64,000 nucleotides of DNA from Clostridiales bacterium (GTDB taxonomy: Bacteria > Bacillota > Clostridia > Christensenellales > Aristaeellaceae), in the NCBI GenBank assembly GCA_022787165.1, contig JALFVL010000041.1, positions 62,001 to 126,000 on the forward strand. Direction: 5' to 3'. Shown in pieces: positions 1-8,541 of this stretch (position 1 is its first letter; each line of letters starts with the position of its first letter). The notes under the pieces are model-generated. The model did no database searches. It was not told where the DNA came from and saw only the letters and a list, made by a program, of their open reading frames with translations. A program made the position numbers and the translations under genes.

Positions 1-1976
1 ATCAGTCCCTCGTTGGCCCCAACGTCAAAAACCCTTACGATTACATCGAAATCTACAACATGAGCGGGCAGGCCGTCAACCTCAAGGGTTACGGCCTGTC
101 CGACAACATCAAAAAGCCCCGCAAATGGCAGTTCCCCGATATTACGCTTGAAAACAACAGCTATCTGGTCATCTACTGCGACACGACGCAGACGACAAAA
201 GACGGCGTTTATTATTTTACGAATTTCAATCTCGCCAAATCCGGTGAGACGGTCTGCCTGTCGACACCGGAGGGACAGGTTCTTGACAAGGTATCCGTTC
301 CGCAGCTCTATGACGACGTCTCCTTTGGCCGCACCCTTGGACAGGCCGGTCTGTTCTACTACTCCGCGCCGACACCGGGCGAAACCAACGGCATGGGCTT
401 CACGGGCTTCGCCGAAGCGCCCTCCTTCCCCCGCTCCGGCGGCCTGTTTGACCGGCCGCTGCGCGGCGAGGACGGTGTGACGATCACCGTGCCGGCCAAC
501 TCCGTCGTCCGCTATACAACGGACGGCAGCGACCCGACGGATTCCTCCCCCGTCTACACCGGCCCCATCGAGGTGGAAAAGACGACCGTCATCCGCGCGC
601 GGGCGTATCGCGACGGCGTCAAGCCCTCTCAAATCGTCTCCCAGACGTACCTGATCTCCGTCTATCACACGATGCCCGTCATCTGCCTGACGACGGACAA
701 CGACAACCTCTGGAATGAGGAGACCGGCATGTTCGCCGATGGACCAGATATTGACCGCGAAAACACCAATCCGCCCTGGAAGAGCGCGACCTACTGGCAG
801 AAGAACTGGTTCGGCGGCTGGATCGAGTATTACGACGAGAACGGCGTCCAGCAGCTCAGCCAGGGCATGGACTTCCGCGTGATGGGCAATTACTCGCTCG
901 ACATGCCGCAAAAGAGCCTCTATATCAAAGCGGACGGGCAGTACGGCGTGGACAGCTTCAATTATCCCCTCTTCGAGGATCGCGAGTTCACGGAATACGC
1001 GGGCTTCGTCCTGCGAAACGGCGGTCAGGACGGCCTCTATACCCGCGTTATTGACGGCCTGCAGGCCCGCATCATCGACCAGTCCGGCAGCAGCGTCGCG
1101 GCGCAGGCGTGGAAGCCCGTCATCGTCTACATCAACGGTCAATACTGGGGCCATTACAACATGCGCGAGCGCGCTGGTGTCGACATGGTCGCCCAGCACG
1201 AGGGTTGGGACAATCCCGACGACATCGACATGCTCGAATCCGACGGTCTGAGCTCCAGTCAGGTCGTGCAGGGCTCCCGCAGCGACTATGTTGAGCTTTA
1301 CAACTACGTCAAGGAGCACGACCTGGCGGCTGATCAGGAGGCCTACGAATACGTCTGCTCGCAGATCGACATCGACAACATGATCGATTACTTCATCTTC
1401 GAGTCGTTCTTTGGCAATACCGACCCGGGCAACATCCGCTTCTACCGCAATACAGCTTCCGGCGACGGCAAATGGCGCTATCTCTTCTACGACTCGGACT
1501 GGGGCTTCTTCAACGTCTTGACCGGCAAGAGCATGTCCGGTGGCATCGCCTTCGTCCTCGACGACGGCGGCATGGGCCACGCGAACATCGTCTCCAACAT
1601 CTTTATCCGCAAGCTCATCAAGGTGCCCGAGATTCAGGATAAGTTCCTGACCCGCTATGGCGAGCTGTTTCAGACCGTGTTCACGACAGAATACCTCACC
1701 AACCTGTTCAACCAGATGATCACGCAGATCAAGCCCGAGATGCAGATGCACATGCAGCGCTGGGCCGCGGAGATCGATCCGAAGATCAGCTTCGACCAGC
1801 CCAAGAACGCCGAGGGCGGCTACAACTACTGGGTCACCCGCTGCGAGCGCATGCTCACGCGCATCTTCCCCCGCCGCCCCTACTACATCTGGCAGGAGGC
1901 CAAGAGCTATTTCAACCTCACCGATGAGCAGATGATCGCCTATTTCGGTCCCTGCCCCGCCAACCCGGATGTATAA
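1..1976 (+). CDS. CotH kinase family surface protein, 5'-truncated by the window edge
   Basis: The reading frame is open from base 3, so the true start lies upstream. The first ~120 residues resemble a lamin-tail domain (DYIEIYN at 39-59, then a GYGLSDN turn). Bases ~430-660 encode a chitobiase C-terminal-like module (YTTDGSDPT). The rest is a CotH-type atypical kinase domain, with an FRVMGNYS segment near 876, WGHYNMRER near 1147 and a YDSDWGF motif near 1489. CotH proteins phosphorylate spore-coat or surface proteins in Bacillus; the substrate here is unknown. It is followed by DUF4956 and VTC genes in the same direction with short gaps, a grouping I recall as recurrent in Bacillota. No C-terminal anchor is seen. 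Confidence 0.88.
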   Translation, partial: QSLVGPNVKNPYDYIEIYNMSGQAVNLKGYGLSDNIKKPRKWQFPDITLENNSYLVIYCDTTQTTKDGVYYFTNFNLAKSGETVCLSTPEGQVLDKVSVPQLYDDVSFGRTLGQAGLFYYSAPTPGETNGMGFTGFAEAPSFPRSGGLFDRPLRGEDGVTITVPANSVVRYTTDGSDPTDSSPVYTGPIEVEKTTVIRARAYRDGVKPSQIVSQTYLISVYHTMPVICLTTDNDNLWNEETGMFADGPDIDRENTNPPWKSATYWQKNWFGGWIEYYDENGVQQLSQGMDFRVMGNYSLDMPQKSLYIKADGQYGVDSFNYPLFEDREFTEYAGFVLRNGGQDGLYTRVIDGLQARIIDQSGSSVAAQAWKPVIVYINGQYWGHYNMRERAGVDMVAQHEGWDNPDDIDMLESDGLSSSQVVQGSRSDYVELYNYVKEHDLAADQEAYEYVCSQIDIDNMIDYFIFESFFGNTDPGNIRFYRNTASGDGKWRYLFYDSDWGFFNVLTGKSMSGGIAFVLDDGGMGHANIVSNIFIRKLIKVPEIQDKFLTRYGELFQTVFTTEYLTNLFNQMITQIKPEMQMHMQRWAAEIDPKISFDQPKNAEGGYNYWVTRCERMLTRIFPRRPYYIWQEAKSYFNLTDEQMIAYFGPCPANPDV

Positions 1977-2009
1977 ATTCACCAATCATATATTGAGGAG
2001 GTCTTTCCC

Positions 2010-2684
2010 ATGAAAAGCATCATCAACGACGCAACCGTTACAGAGTGGTTCTCCCAGCAGCTGGCCAACCTTACGCCCACCAAAATGGTGCTGGCCCTGG
2101 CCATGGGCTTTCTGGTCGGCCTGATCATCGCGCTGGTCTACCGCAAGGCCTTCCGCGGCGTGCTCTATTCCTCTTCCTTCGCCACGACGCTGATCATGCT
2201 GTGCATGATCACCACGCCGGTCGTCATGTGCATCAAGTCGGATATTGCGCTGTCGATGGGCATGGTCGGCGCGCTCTCTATCGTCCGCTTCCGCACGGCT
2301 GTGAAGGATCCGCTGGATACCGCTTATATGTTCTGGTCGCTGACGATGGGCATTCTGCTGGGCGCCGAGCTCTACACCATCGCGCTGGTCGCCGTTGCCG
2401 GTATCTCCGTCGCCATGCTGCTGCTCTCCTTCTTCCGCCTGCGCACGCCCAATACCTTCCTGCTCGTCGCGCACTATGACCCCGAGGTGGAGGAGTCCGT
2501 CATGAGCTTCATCCGCCGCATCAAGGTTCAGCGCCTGCGCAGCAAGACCGTGACCCCCGGCGGCGTCGAGCTGACCGTCGAGGTTCAGCTCCGCGAGCGC
2601 TTTGACATCGTCAACAAGCTTCTGGATACCGAGGGCGTCCACAGCGCCACGCTGATCGCCTGCCAGTCCGAAGCCGGCAACTGA
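2010..2684 (+). CDS. DUF4956 domain membrane protein
   Basis: A 224-residue protein with about four hydrophobic segments (residues ~25-145), followed by a soluble C-terminal region with a ferredoxin-like feel (~150-224). The core contains the conserved stretch GMVGALSIVRFRTAVKDP, which is characteristic of DUF4956. Family function is unknown. The gene has a good GAGGAGG ribosome site and sits 33 bp after the CotH gene and 9 bp before the VTC-domain gene, so the three are probably co-transcribed. A role in a membrane-associated polyphosphate or surface-modification process is inferred from this context only. Confidence 0.87.
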   Translation: MKSIINDATVTEWFSQQLANLTPTKMVLALAMGFLVGLIIALVYRKAFRGVLYSSSFATTLIMLCMITTPVVMCIKSDIALSMGMVGALSIVRFRTAVKDPLDTAYMFWSLTMGILLGAELYTIALVAVAGISVAMLLLSFFRLRTPNTFLLVAHYDPEVEESVMSFIRRIKVQRLRSKTVTPGGVELTVEVQLRERFDIVNKLLDTEGVHSATLIACQSEAGN

Positions 2685-2693
2685 GGATAGCCT

Positions 2694-3401
2694 ATGCCAA
2701 CCATCCGCAATATTCCGCTGCGGCATGAGCTCAAGTATCTGATCACGCCTGCCGAGCTCTCCGTCCTGCGCGGTGTGCTCAAGCCGATCATGCAGCTCGA
2801 CCCCAACGGAAACGAGAACAACGAATACATCATCCGTTCGCTGTATTTTGACACGATCAACGACGACGCGCTGATGGAAAAAATCGCGGGCGTCGGCAAC
2901 CGGAAAAAGTACCGCATCCGGATCTACAACTTTTCCGACCGCGTGATCAAGCTCGAATGCAAGAGCAAGTATGGCGACCTGATCTCCAAGCAGTCCGTCT
3001 CCATCCCCCGCGACCTCGCCGAGCAGCTGATCGCGGGCGACCCGGAGGGGCTCCAGCGCATGCGCCATCCGCTCCTGCACGACGTTTATCGCGAAATGCG
3101 CACGCGGCTGCTTCGCCCCGCCGTCATCGTCGATTATGTCCGCGAGGCATACATCCATCCCGCGCAGGAGGTGCGCATCACGTTTGACAAGCAGCTGCGC
3201 ACGGGCCTGTATTCGACCGACCTCTTCAACCCCAGCCTGCCGACCTATCCCGTCTTCGACGATCCCGTCGAGGTGCTGGAGGTCAAATACGACGAATTTC
3301 TGCCCTCCCATCTTCAGACTGTTTTGAGCGGCATCACGGCGCAGCGCAGCGCCGTGAGCAAGTATACCTGGTGCCGCCGCTACGAAAACAAGGAATTCTG
3401 A
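2694..3401 (+). CDS. VTC domain protein (polyphosphate polymerase-like)
   Basis: A 235-residue soluble protein beginning with the R-x-E-x-K-Y-like segment RHELKYLIT, followed by SLYFDT (near residue 50), KYRIRIYNF and KLECKSKYGD, and ending with VLEVKYDEFLP. These basic and acidic strands match the tunnel-fold VTC domain, which in yeast Vtc4 makes polyphosphate from ATP. Bacterial members are annotated as polyphosphate polymerase domain proteins but are rarely tested. Third gene of the CotH-DUF4956-VTC set. A strong bidirectional terminator follows. Confidence 0.85.
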   Translation: MPTIRNIPLRHELKYLITPAELSVLRGVLKPIMQLDPNGNENNEYIIRSLYFDTINDDALMEKIAGVGNRKKYRIRIYNFSDRVIKLECKSKYGDLISKQSVSIPRDLAEQLIAGDPEGLQRMRHPLLHDVYREMRTRLLRPAVIVDYVREAYIHPAQEVRITFDKQLRTGLYSTDLFNPSLPTYPVFDDPVEVLEVKYDEFLPSHLQTVLSGITAQRSAVSKYTWCRRYENKEF

Positions 3402-3414
3402 TTATACACGCACA

Positions 3415-3450
3415 AGGGCCGCAGAACGGATTTCTCCGCTCTGCGGCCCT
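3415..3450. terminator. Bidirectional terminator between VTC gene and lytTR regulator
   Basis: A 16-bp inverted repeat (AGGGCCGCAGAACGGA / TCCGCTCTGCGGCCCT, one mismatch) with a TTTC loop lies between two convergent genes. It is followed by CTTCTATT on the plus strand. Confidence 0.75.
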
Positions 3451-3473
3451 CTTCTATTCCTGTTTCCCGTTAT

Positions 3474-4241
3474 TCAGGAGAACATGCGCTCAAGCTCCTC
3501 GTATTTTTCATGCGTGATGAGCGCGTCCTGATCAGTTCCCGTCAGATGCACCACATAGGTCCAGCGCCCGTAGGGCGTAATGCTGTCGATGACGTTGAGG
3601 TTGATGATGTAGCTTTTGTGGCACCGGAAGAAGATCTTCGGGTCGAGCCGTGCCTCCACATCGCCCAGCGCCTCGCTCGTCTCAAAGCGCCGCCCCTGCG
3701 TCGCATAGAGCACGGTCGAGCGGTTTTCACGCTGCACAAGCAGGATATCGGCCTGATTGATGAAGTTAAGCCCCTCCTTGTGATGCAGCATGATCCGCCC
3801 TGTCGCCGCGGCGCCCGTCATTCTGGGCGCAGGCAGCGTCTGCGCGGGCTGAGCGGCCTTCTCCCGGCTGCTTATGACCGTGCGGATGCGCTCCAACGTC
3901 TTCATGACGCGCTCGAGCTTGAACGGCTTGACCATGTAGTCAAACGCATAGACCTCAAACGCCTGCGCCATGTAATCGTCATGCGCGGTCGCAAAGACGA
4001 GAATCGTCCGCGGATCGGTATCCTGAATGGAGCGGGCGCATTCCAGTCCGGTCATGCCGGGCATCTCGACATCGAGGAAGCAGACCTGCGGCCTGTATTG
4101 TTCCACAAGCTTAAGCAACTCCGGCCCGCTGGCTGCCTCGGCACACAGCGTAAAGCCGCCCGCTCTGGCAATCATCTTGCGCAGAATCATGCGCATGCCC
4201 TCTTCATCGTCCGCGATGACGACCCGAATCCCGTCTTCCAT
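3474..4241 (-). CDS. LytTR-family response regulator
   Basis: Residues 1-120 form a CheY-like receiver with the acidic pair DD at 11-12, phospho-acceptor D57 in FLDVEMPG, a T at FATAHDD and K in MVKPFK. Residues ~150-255 form a LytTR DNA-binding domain (IMLHHKEGLNFI, FFRCHKSYIINL). A GTG two codons upstream (4247) also opens the frame. GGAG lies about 8 nt before the ATG used here but only about 2 nt before the GTG, so the ATG is preferred. No histidine kinase gene is adjacent, so its partner is elsewhere. LytTR regulators often control cell-surface or peptide-signalling genes; the target here is unknown. Confidence 0.9.
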   Translation of the reverse strand: MEDGIRVVIADDEEGMRMILRKMIARAGGFTLCAEAASGPELLKLVEQYRPQVCFLDVEMPGMTGLECARSIQDTDPRTILVFATAHDDYMAQAFEVYAFDYMVKPFKLERVMKTLERIRTVISSREKAAQPAQTLPAPRMTGAAATGRIMLHHKEGLNFINQADILLVQRENRSTVLYATQGRRFETSEALGDVEARLDPKIFFRCHKSYIINLNVIDSITPYGRWTYVVHLTGTDQDALITHEKYEELERMFS

Positions 4242-4261
4242 GTCCACAACTCCGTTTTTGC

Positions 4262-4729
4262 TTATGCTTTGGTTTTACGCCGGATAGCCGTCTGCCGCTG
4301 GCAGGGCCTCGTCAGGATCTCGCTCATGATGACGCCGCACAGCAGGTCGTTGGCCATCGCCTCGCGCAGCGGATTGGCCGGCGCGGCTTCCTCCGGCATC
4401 GCGACAGGCGCGCTGCCCGCGTGGCAGGGATCCTCGCCCTCCTGTGCCTCGCTCATCTGCGCCTGCGTGACGTCGTGCAGATGGACTCCCGGGCCATGCA
4501 GACGTTCATCCTTCGCGGCTTTGGTCTTTGCCTCGCTCTCTGCGCTCTCGTGTGAGCGGGCAAACGCGGCGGAGAAGTCCGCCTGTCTATCCTTCTGTGC
4601 CGCAGCACGTTTCTGCTTCGCAGACAGAGCCGGTCCTGCTGACTGTCCCTTTTTCTTTTTCTTCTTTCCGTTTCGAACAGCGTTGAATACCGCGAACACA
4701 ATCAGCACGACGACAACGAGATCATCCAT
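4262..4729 (-). CDS. Small membrane-anchored protein of unknown function
   Basis: A 155-residue protein with one N-terminal hydrophobic segment (residues 1-19), a lysine run (KKKKKK at 23-28) and a polar, charged, probably disordered remainder. I do not recognise a family. It has a purine-rich ribosome site (GGGGGAAG) and lies 36 bp downstream of floA in the same direction, so it may belong to the nfeD-floA transcription unit. The positive-inside rule puts its tail in the cytoplasm. Confidence 0.6.
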   Translation of the reverse strand: MDDLVVVVLIVFAVFNAVRNGKKKKKKGQSAGPALSAKQKRAAAQKDRQADFSAAFARSHESAESEAKTKAAKDERLHGPGVHLHDVTQAQMSEAQEGEDPCHAGSAPVAMPEEAAPANPLREAMANDLLCGVIMSEILTRPCQRQTAIRRKTKA

Positions 4730-4765
4730 GCCGCTTCCCCCTTTCCGCTCCGGTCAAGCGTCCGG

Positions 4766-5752
4766 TCATTTCTTGGGGGCATTCGCCGTGCCGCCGCCCA
4801 GCGTCGCGATCGACTCGCGCATGGAGGTGTCGGCGATCGTGTTCTGCATCTGGTAGTAATCCATCACGCCCAGCTTGCCTTCACGCAGCGCCGCCGCCAT
4901 CGCCTTGGGCACCTCGGCCTCGGCCTCGATGACCTTCGCGCGCTGCTCCTGCGCGGCGGCTTTCATCTCCTGCTCGCGGGCGACGGCCATCGCGCGGCGT
5001 TCCTCCGCCTTCGCCTGAGCAATGCGGCGATCCGCCTCGGCCTGATCCATCTGCAGCTGTGCGCCGACGTTGCGGCCCACATCCACATCGGCAATATCGA
5101 TGGAGAGAATCTCAAACGCGGTGCCCGCGTCAAGTCCCTTGTTGAGCACAGTCCGGCTGATCAGATCCGGGTTCTCCAGCACGGCCTTGTGCGAATCCGC
5201 AGAGCCGACGGTCGTGACGATGCCCTCGCCCACGCGCGCGACGATCGTCTCCTCGCCCGCGCCGCCGACCAGGCGCTCGATGTTGGCGCGCACGGTCACG
5301 CGCGCCTTCGCGCGAAGCTCGATGCCGTCCTTCGCGATCGCAGCGACGACCGGCGTCTCGATGACCTTGGGATTGACGCTCATCTGCACGGCCTGCAGCA
5401 CATCGCGGCCCGCCAGGTCAATCGCGCAGGCCTCCGGGAAGTCGAGCTTGATGTTTGCGCCGCGCGCGGTGATCAGCGCCGTGACAACGCGGTCGAGGTT
5501 GCCGCCCGCGAGGTAATGCGCCTCCATCTTGCTGATCTCCATGTTGAGACCGGCCTTCTCCGCCTTGATCAGCGGCCCAACGATCTTTGCCGGCGAGACG
5601 CGGCGGATGCGCATGCCCACCAGCGTGAAGATCGAAACATGGACGCCGGAAGCCAGCGCCGATACCCACAGGTTGAGCGGCACAAAGCTCAAAAAGACCA
5701 CCGCAAAGACAAGGATCACGATGATGCTGACAATGCCTCCAATTTCAACCAT
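4766..5752 (-). CDS. floA: Flotillin-like protein FloA
   Basis: A 328-residue protein, about the usual FloA length. It has an N-terminal membrane hairpin (residues ~5-45), an SPFH/band-7-like region (~50-230) and an alanine/glutamate-rich helical stretch ([17 protein letters not shown] onward, ~235-290). FloA assembles into membrane foci that organise lipid-raft-like regions and influence secretion and membrane proteases. It lies directly downstream of an NfeD-family gene, the conserved partner arrangement (yqeZ-yqfA in Bacillus). A GGAGAGG ribosome site precedes the ATG. Confidence 0.95.
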   Translation of the reverse strand: MVEIGGIVSIIVILVFAVVFLSFVPLNLWVSALASGVHVSIFTLVGMRIRRVSPAKIVGPLIKAEKAGLNMEISKMEAHYLAGGNLDRVVTALITARGANIKLDFPEACAIDLAGRDVLQAVQMSVNPKVIETPVVAAIAKDGIELRAKARVTVRANIERLVGGAGEETIVARVGEGIVTTVGSADSHKAVLENPDLISRTVLNKGLDAGTAFEILSIDIADVDVGRNVGAQLQMDQAEADRRIAQAKAEERRAMAVAREQEMKAAAQEQRAKVIEAEAEVPKAMAAALREGKLGVMDYYQMQNTIADTSMRESIATLGGGTANAPKK

Positions 5753-5794
5753 TGTGAAAACCTCTCCTCTCTCTTTTGAACCCGATAAACGGGG

Positions 5795-6286
5795 TTATTC
5801 CCGCACGGCCTTGACGACGATGCGCGCGCCTTCGACGCTGACGATCTCGACGGCCACGCCGCTCTCGATATAGTCGCCCTCCGTGACGACATTCAGACGC
5901 ACGCCGTCAAAATCGCCGATGCCCGCCGGGCGCAGGACGCTCTTCGTCTGCCCCCGCTTGCCGATAAAGGCCATCATGTCGTCGTTTTTCGTGTGCAGCT
6001 CCTCGCGGTCTCTGAGGAAAATCCTTTCCCCGCCGTCGCTGTGCGCGGCCGCGCGCAGCACCCACGAGATCAGCACCGCCAGAATTGCCACCAGCACCAG
6101 CAGCACGCCTATGGCCGTCAGGGCGCCAAAGTGAATCCCTGCCAGCACGGTGCCCGCGCCGATGAGCAGGATGCCGGAGATGCCCGGAATGCCGAAGCCC
6201 GGCAAAAAGACCTCGACGATGATGAACCCCGCGCCTGCAAGCATGCACAGGATGGAAGGCAACGCTTCAATGATCGTCTGTGCCAT
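5795..6286 (-). CDS. NfeD family membrane protein
   Basis: About 163 residues from an ATG preceded by GAAGGGGGA; the frame continues 14 codons upstream but without a better start. It has several hydrophobic segments (residues ~5-85, including a GFGIPGISGILLIGAG motif) and a C-terminal OB-fold-like NfeD domain (~100-160; GKRGQTKSVLRPAG, GDYIESGVAVEIV). NfeD proteins pair with flotillin/stomatin homologues, here floA 42 bp downstream. This is the short, protease-less NfeD type. Confidence 0.9.
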   Translation of the reverse strand: MAQTIIEALPSILCMLAGAGFIIVEVFLPGFGIPGISGILLIGAGTVLAGIHFGALTAIGVLLVLVAILAVLISWVLRAAAHSDGGERIFLRDREELHTKNDDMMAFIGKRGQTKSVLRPAGIGDFDGVRLNVVTEGDYIESGVAVEIVSVEGARIVVKAVRE

Positions 6287-6313
6287 ATCAATTCCCCCTT
6301 CATTTGTACCTTC

Positions 6314-6342
6314 AGCATACCATAACAAAGCGCAGCGTGAAA
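6314..6342 (-). promoter_or_regulatory. Probable promoter of nfeD-floA
   Basis: On the minus strand TTTCAC (6337-6342) and TATGCT (6314-6319) are separated by 17 bp, with TGG just before the -10 (extended -10 form). The nfeD ATG follows about 28 bp downstream. Confidence 0.45.
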
Positions 6343-6385
6343 GGGATTCTGCCTGAAATGTCCGAATTTCTGCTTCAAACCGCAG

Positions 6386-6958
6386 TCAGGCGCGAGCGCG
6401 CAGCGCCTGAGCCAGCGCGCGGACATCCGCCTCATAGACCGGCTCAAGCGAGCGGTTGTAGATCAGGCTCGCCGGATGATAGAGCGCGAAGAGCTCAATG
6501 CCCTCCTGCGCGTTGACCCATTGCCCATGCACAGCGCCGATGGTCGTCCTGCTGCCTGCGAGCGCCTGAAGCGGCGTATTGCCAAGCGTCGCAATCGCCC
6601 TGGGCGCGACCTCCGCAATCTCCCGCAGCAGCCACGGGCGGAACAGCGCGACCTCCTCCCTCGTGGGTGGACGATTGCTCAAACGTCCCGTTTTCCCTGT
6701 TCGGGTTGGACGGTATTTGACGGCGTTGGAGATGTAGATGTCCTCGCGCCTGAGCCCGGCCAATTCGAGGAAGCGGTCAAGATTCTTTCCCGCCTTGCCG
6801 ACAAACGGCCTCCCCTGCAGGCTTTCCTGCTCGCCCGGCGCCTCGCCGATAAGCATCAGCACGGGATTCTTCGGCCCCTCGCCAAAGACGAGCGCGTTTT
6901 CACGGCCCGGCATGACGCCGGATAGAAACGCCTTGAGCTCCTGCTTATACTTTTCCAA
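6386..6958 (-). CDS. Family-4-like uracil-DNA glycosylase paralogue lacking the Fe-S cysteines
   Basis: The protein carries the family-4 UDG motifs GEAPGEQE, GRPFVGKAGKNLDRFLELAG, NAVKYRP and the C-terminal HPAS. It contains no cysteine, so the [4Fe-4S] ligands of family 4 are missing; the usual KCRP cysteine is tyrosine here. I chose a TTG start because AGGAG lies 7 nt before it; an in-frame ATG five codons earlier (6973) has no clear ribosome site. The start overlaps the end of the upstream, cysteine-containing UDG gene by 14 nt, so the two are translationally linked. It may act in uracil or deaminated-base removal; activity without the cluster is untested. Confidence 0.82.
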   Translation of the reverse strand: MEKYKQELKAFLSGVMPGRENALVFGEGPKNPVLMLIGEAPGEQESLQGRPFVGKAGKNLDRFLELAGLRREDIYISNAVKYRPTRTGKTGRLSNRPPTREEVALFRPWLLREIAEVAPRAIATLGNTPLQALAGSRTTIGAVHGQWVNAQEGIELFALYHPASLIYNRSLEPVYEADVRALAQALRARA

Positions 6959-7532
6959 TGCTCTTCTCCTCATAAACGCCCAGCTCGACGAGCTTGGCGC
7001 GGATCGCCTTAAAATCCTCCCAGGCCGGGCGCTTCTTGTCCTGGTCGCGCAGCAGCGCGGCCGGATGGAAGGTCGGCATAAACCAGACGCCCTTGCGAAG
7101 CTGCCAGACGCCGCGGTCGCGCGTGATGCGCATATCGTCGCCCAGCAGCGCGCGCGTGGGCGTGGAGCCCAGGCAGACAATCACCTTCGGCCGCACGAGC
7201 GCCACCTGCTGACGCAGATAGTCCATGCAGGCCGCCCGTTCGTCCGGCTCGGGCACGCGGTTCTGCGGCGGGCGGCATTTGACGATGTTGCAGATGTAGA
7301 CCTGTGCGCGCGTCAGCCCGATGGCTGCGAGCATACGGTCAAGCAGCTGCCCCGCCGCGCCGACAAACGGCCGCCCTGTCTCATCCTCCTGCTGACCCGG
7401 CCCTTCACCGATGAACATCAGCGCCGCACGCGGGTCGCCTTCGCCAAGCACGACATGCTTGCGCGTCTGGCACAGCCTGCATTTTTCGCAGGCTCCGACA
7501 GCCTCTGTCAGCGTCGGCCAGGATGTCGTCAT
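6945..7532 (-). CDS. Uracil-DNA glycosylase, family 4 (type-4 UDG)
   Basis: A 195-residue enzyme that removes uracil from DNA in base-excision repair. Likely Fe-S ligands are C15 and C18 (CEKC), C86 (KCRPP) and C102. Motif 1 is GEGPGQQED (residues ~42-50), followed by GRPFVGAAGQLLDRML; motif 2 is HPAALLR near the C terminus. Length and motif order match family 4. It lies upstream of a second, cysteine-free paralogue in the same transcription unit. Confidence 0.93.
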   Translation of the reverse strand: MTTSWPTLTEAVGACEKCRLCQTRKHVVLGEGDPRAALMFIGEGPGQQEDETGRPFVGAAGQLLDRMLAAIGLTRAQVYICNIVKCRPPQNRVPEPDERAACMDYLRQQVALVRPKVIVCLGSTPTRALLGDDMRITRDRGVWQLRKGVWFMPTFHPAALLRDQDKKRPAWEDFKAIRAKLVELGVYEEKSIGKV

Positions 7533-7570
7533 TGCCCTCGCTTCCTTCCCGGCTCTCCCCCGAAAGCCGT

Positions 7571-7795
7571 TTATTCTCTCGTGTCTCCCGTGACCAGCAC
7601 GGCATCCGTGATATTATCGGTCAAATCGGCGAAGGTCATGCTCAGATCCTGCCTCAGCCAGGAAAACAGGCTGCCAAGCATCAGCAGCAGCACGACGATT
7701 GCCAGCGCCGCAGCCGCCACGCCAAATACATCCATGACGCCGGATGCGACCTGATAGCCGACCCGGCTCTTTGTTTTCTTCTTCAAACAGGCCAC
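7571..7795 (-). CDS. Small single-pass membrane protein
   Basis: A 74-residue ORF starting with GTG after AAGGG. It has a basic N terminus (KKKTKSR), one strong hydrophobic segment (about residues 16-45) and an acidic C terminus. It lies between trmL and the UDG genes on the same strand, with short gaps (55 and 38 bp). No family is recognised. The coding call rests on the clear membrane segment and operon-like spacing. Confidence 0.5.
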   Translation of the reverse strand: MACLKKKTKSRVGYQVASGVMDVFGVAAAALAIVVLLLMLGSLFSWLRQDLSMTFADLTDNITDAVLVTGDTRE

Positions 7796-7850
7796 GTCCC
7801 TTCTGATTCTGCAACCATTCTACAGGATGGCGCTTTCCCTGTCAAGCCGC

Positions 7851-8369
7851 TCAAAGATAATCCATCCAGGCGCCGGGCGCCTCGTCGCGCCCCGTAAGAT
7901 GGCCTGCCTGTTCAAGATGCGCAAAACCATGCTGGCGAAGCGCCTCGTAGGCGACGATCGCCACGGAATTGGAGAGATTCAGGCTCCGCGCACCCTCAAT
8001 CATCGGAATGCGAATGCAGCGGTCGTAGACCCGCGTCAGCAGGTTTTCCGGCAGCCCGCGCGACTCCTTGCCAAAGACAAGGAAGACGTCCTGCGGATAC
8101 GAAACCTCGGCATAGCTGCGCGGCGCCTTCGTGCTCGCGTAGAAGAATGCCGCCTCGGGATAGGCCGAAAGCACCTGAGAAAAGTCCTTGTGAATGTGGA
8201 TTTTGACGAGCGGCCAGTAATCAAGTCCCGCCCGCTTGAGATACTTGTCCTCGAGACTGTAGCCCAGCGGCTCCACGAGATGAAGCTCGCTGCCGGTCGC
8301 CGCGCAGGTGCGGGCGATATTGCCCGTATTCTGCGGGATTTCCGGCTCGACCAGGATGATGTGCAGCAT
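7851..8369 (-). CDS. trmL: tRNA (cytidine(34)-2'-O)-methyltransferase TrmL
   Basis: A 172-residue SPOUT-fold methyltransferase that 2'-O-methylates the wobble base of tRNA-Leu isoacceptors. Recognisable motifs are PEIPQNTGNIARTCA (residues 9-23), FGKESRGLPE (motif 2, ~98-107) and IPMIEGARSLNLSNSVAIVAYE (motif 3, the SAM-binding trefoil knot). Length is standard. The ATG follows CGGAGGAAAACC. First gene of a minus-strand unit that continues into the small membrane protein and UDG genes. Confidence 0.95.
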   Translation of the reverse strand: MLHIILVEPEIPQNTGNIARTCAATGSELHLVEPLGYSLEDKYLKRAGLDYWPLVKIHIHKDFSQVLSAYPEAAFFYASTKAPRSYAEVSYPQDVFLVFGKESRGLPENLLTRVYDRCIRIPMIEGARSLNLSNSVAIVAYEALRQHGFAHLEQAGHLTGRDEAPGAWMDYL

Positions 8370-8446
8370 GGTTTTCCTCCGTTTTCCGGGATTGCGCGAG
8401 CCCTTCTCCTGTGCCGGAGCGCAGGTTTTGTGTCCGCGACTTCTTT

Positions 8447-8475
8447 ATTGTATCGCAAAATCCGCGCCGATGCAA
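8447..8475 (-). promoter_or_regulatory. Promoter of trmL
   Basis: On the minus strand TTGCAT (8470-8475), a 17-bp spacer, then TACAAT (8447-8452), about 78 bp before the trmL ATG. Confidence 0.55.
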
Positions 8476-8482
8476 GCCGCGC

Positions 8483-8512
8483 TTGACGCGCGAGCCTGTC
8501 CCGGTGTATGAT
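8483..8512 (+). promoter_or_regulatory. Promoter of the EamA transporter gene
   Basis: TTGACG (8483-8488), an 18-bp spacer and TATGAT (8507-8512), 30 bp before the ATG at 8542. The -35 lies 7 bp from that of the divergent trmL promoter, so the two polymerase sites are back to back. Confidence 0.55.
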
Positions 8513-8541
8513 AGTGCGGTCATGCAAAGGAGGCTGCCGTC

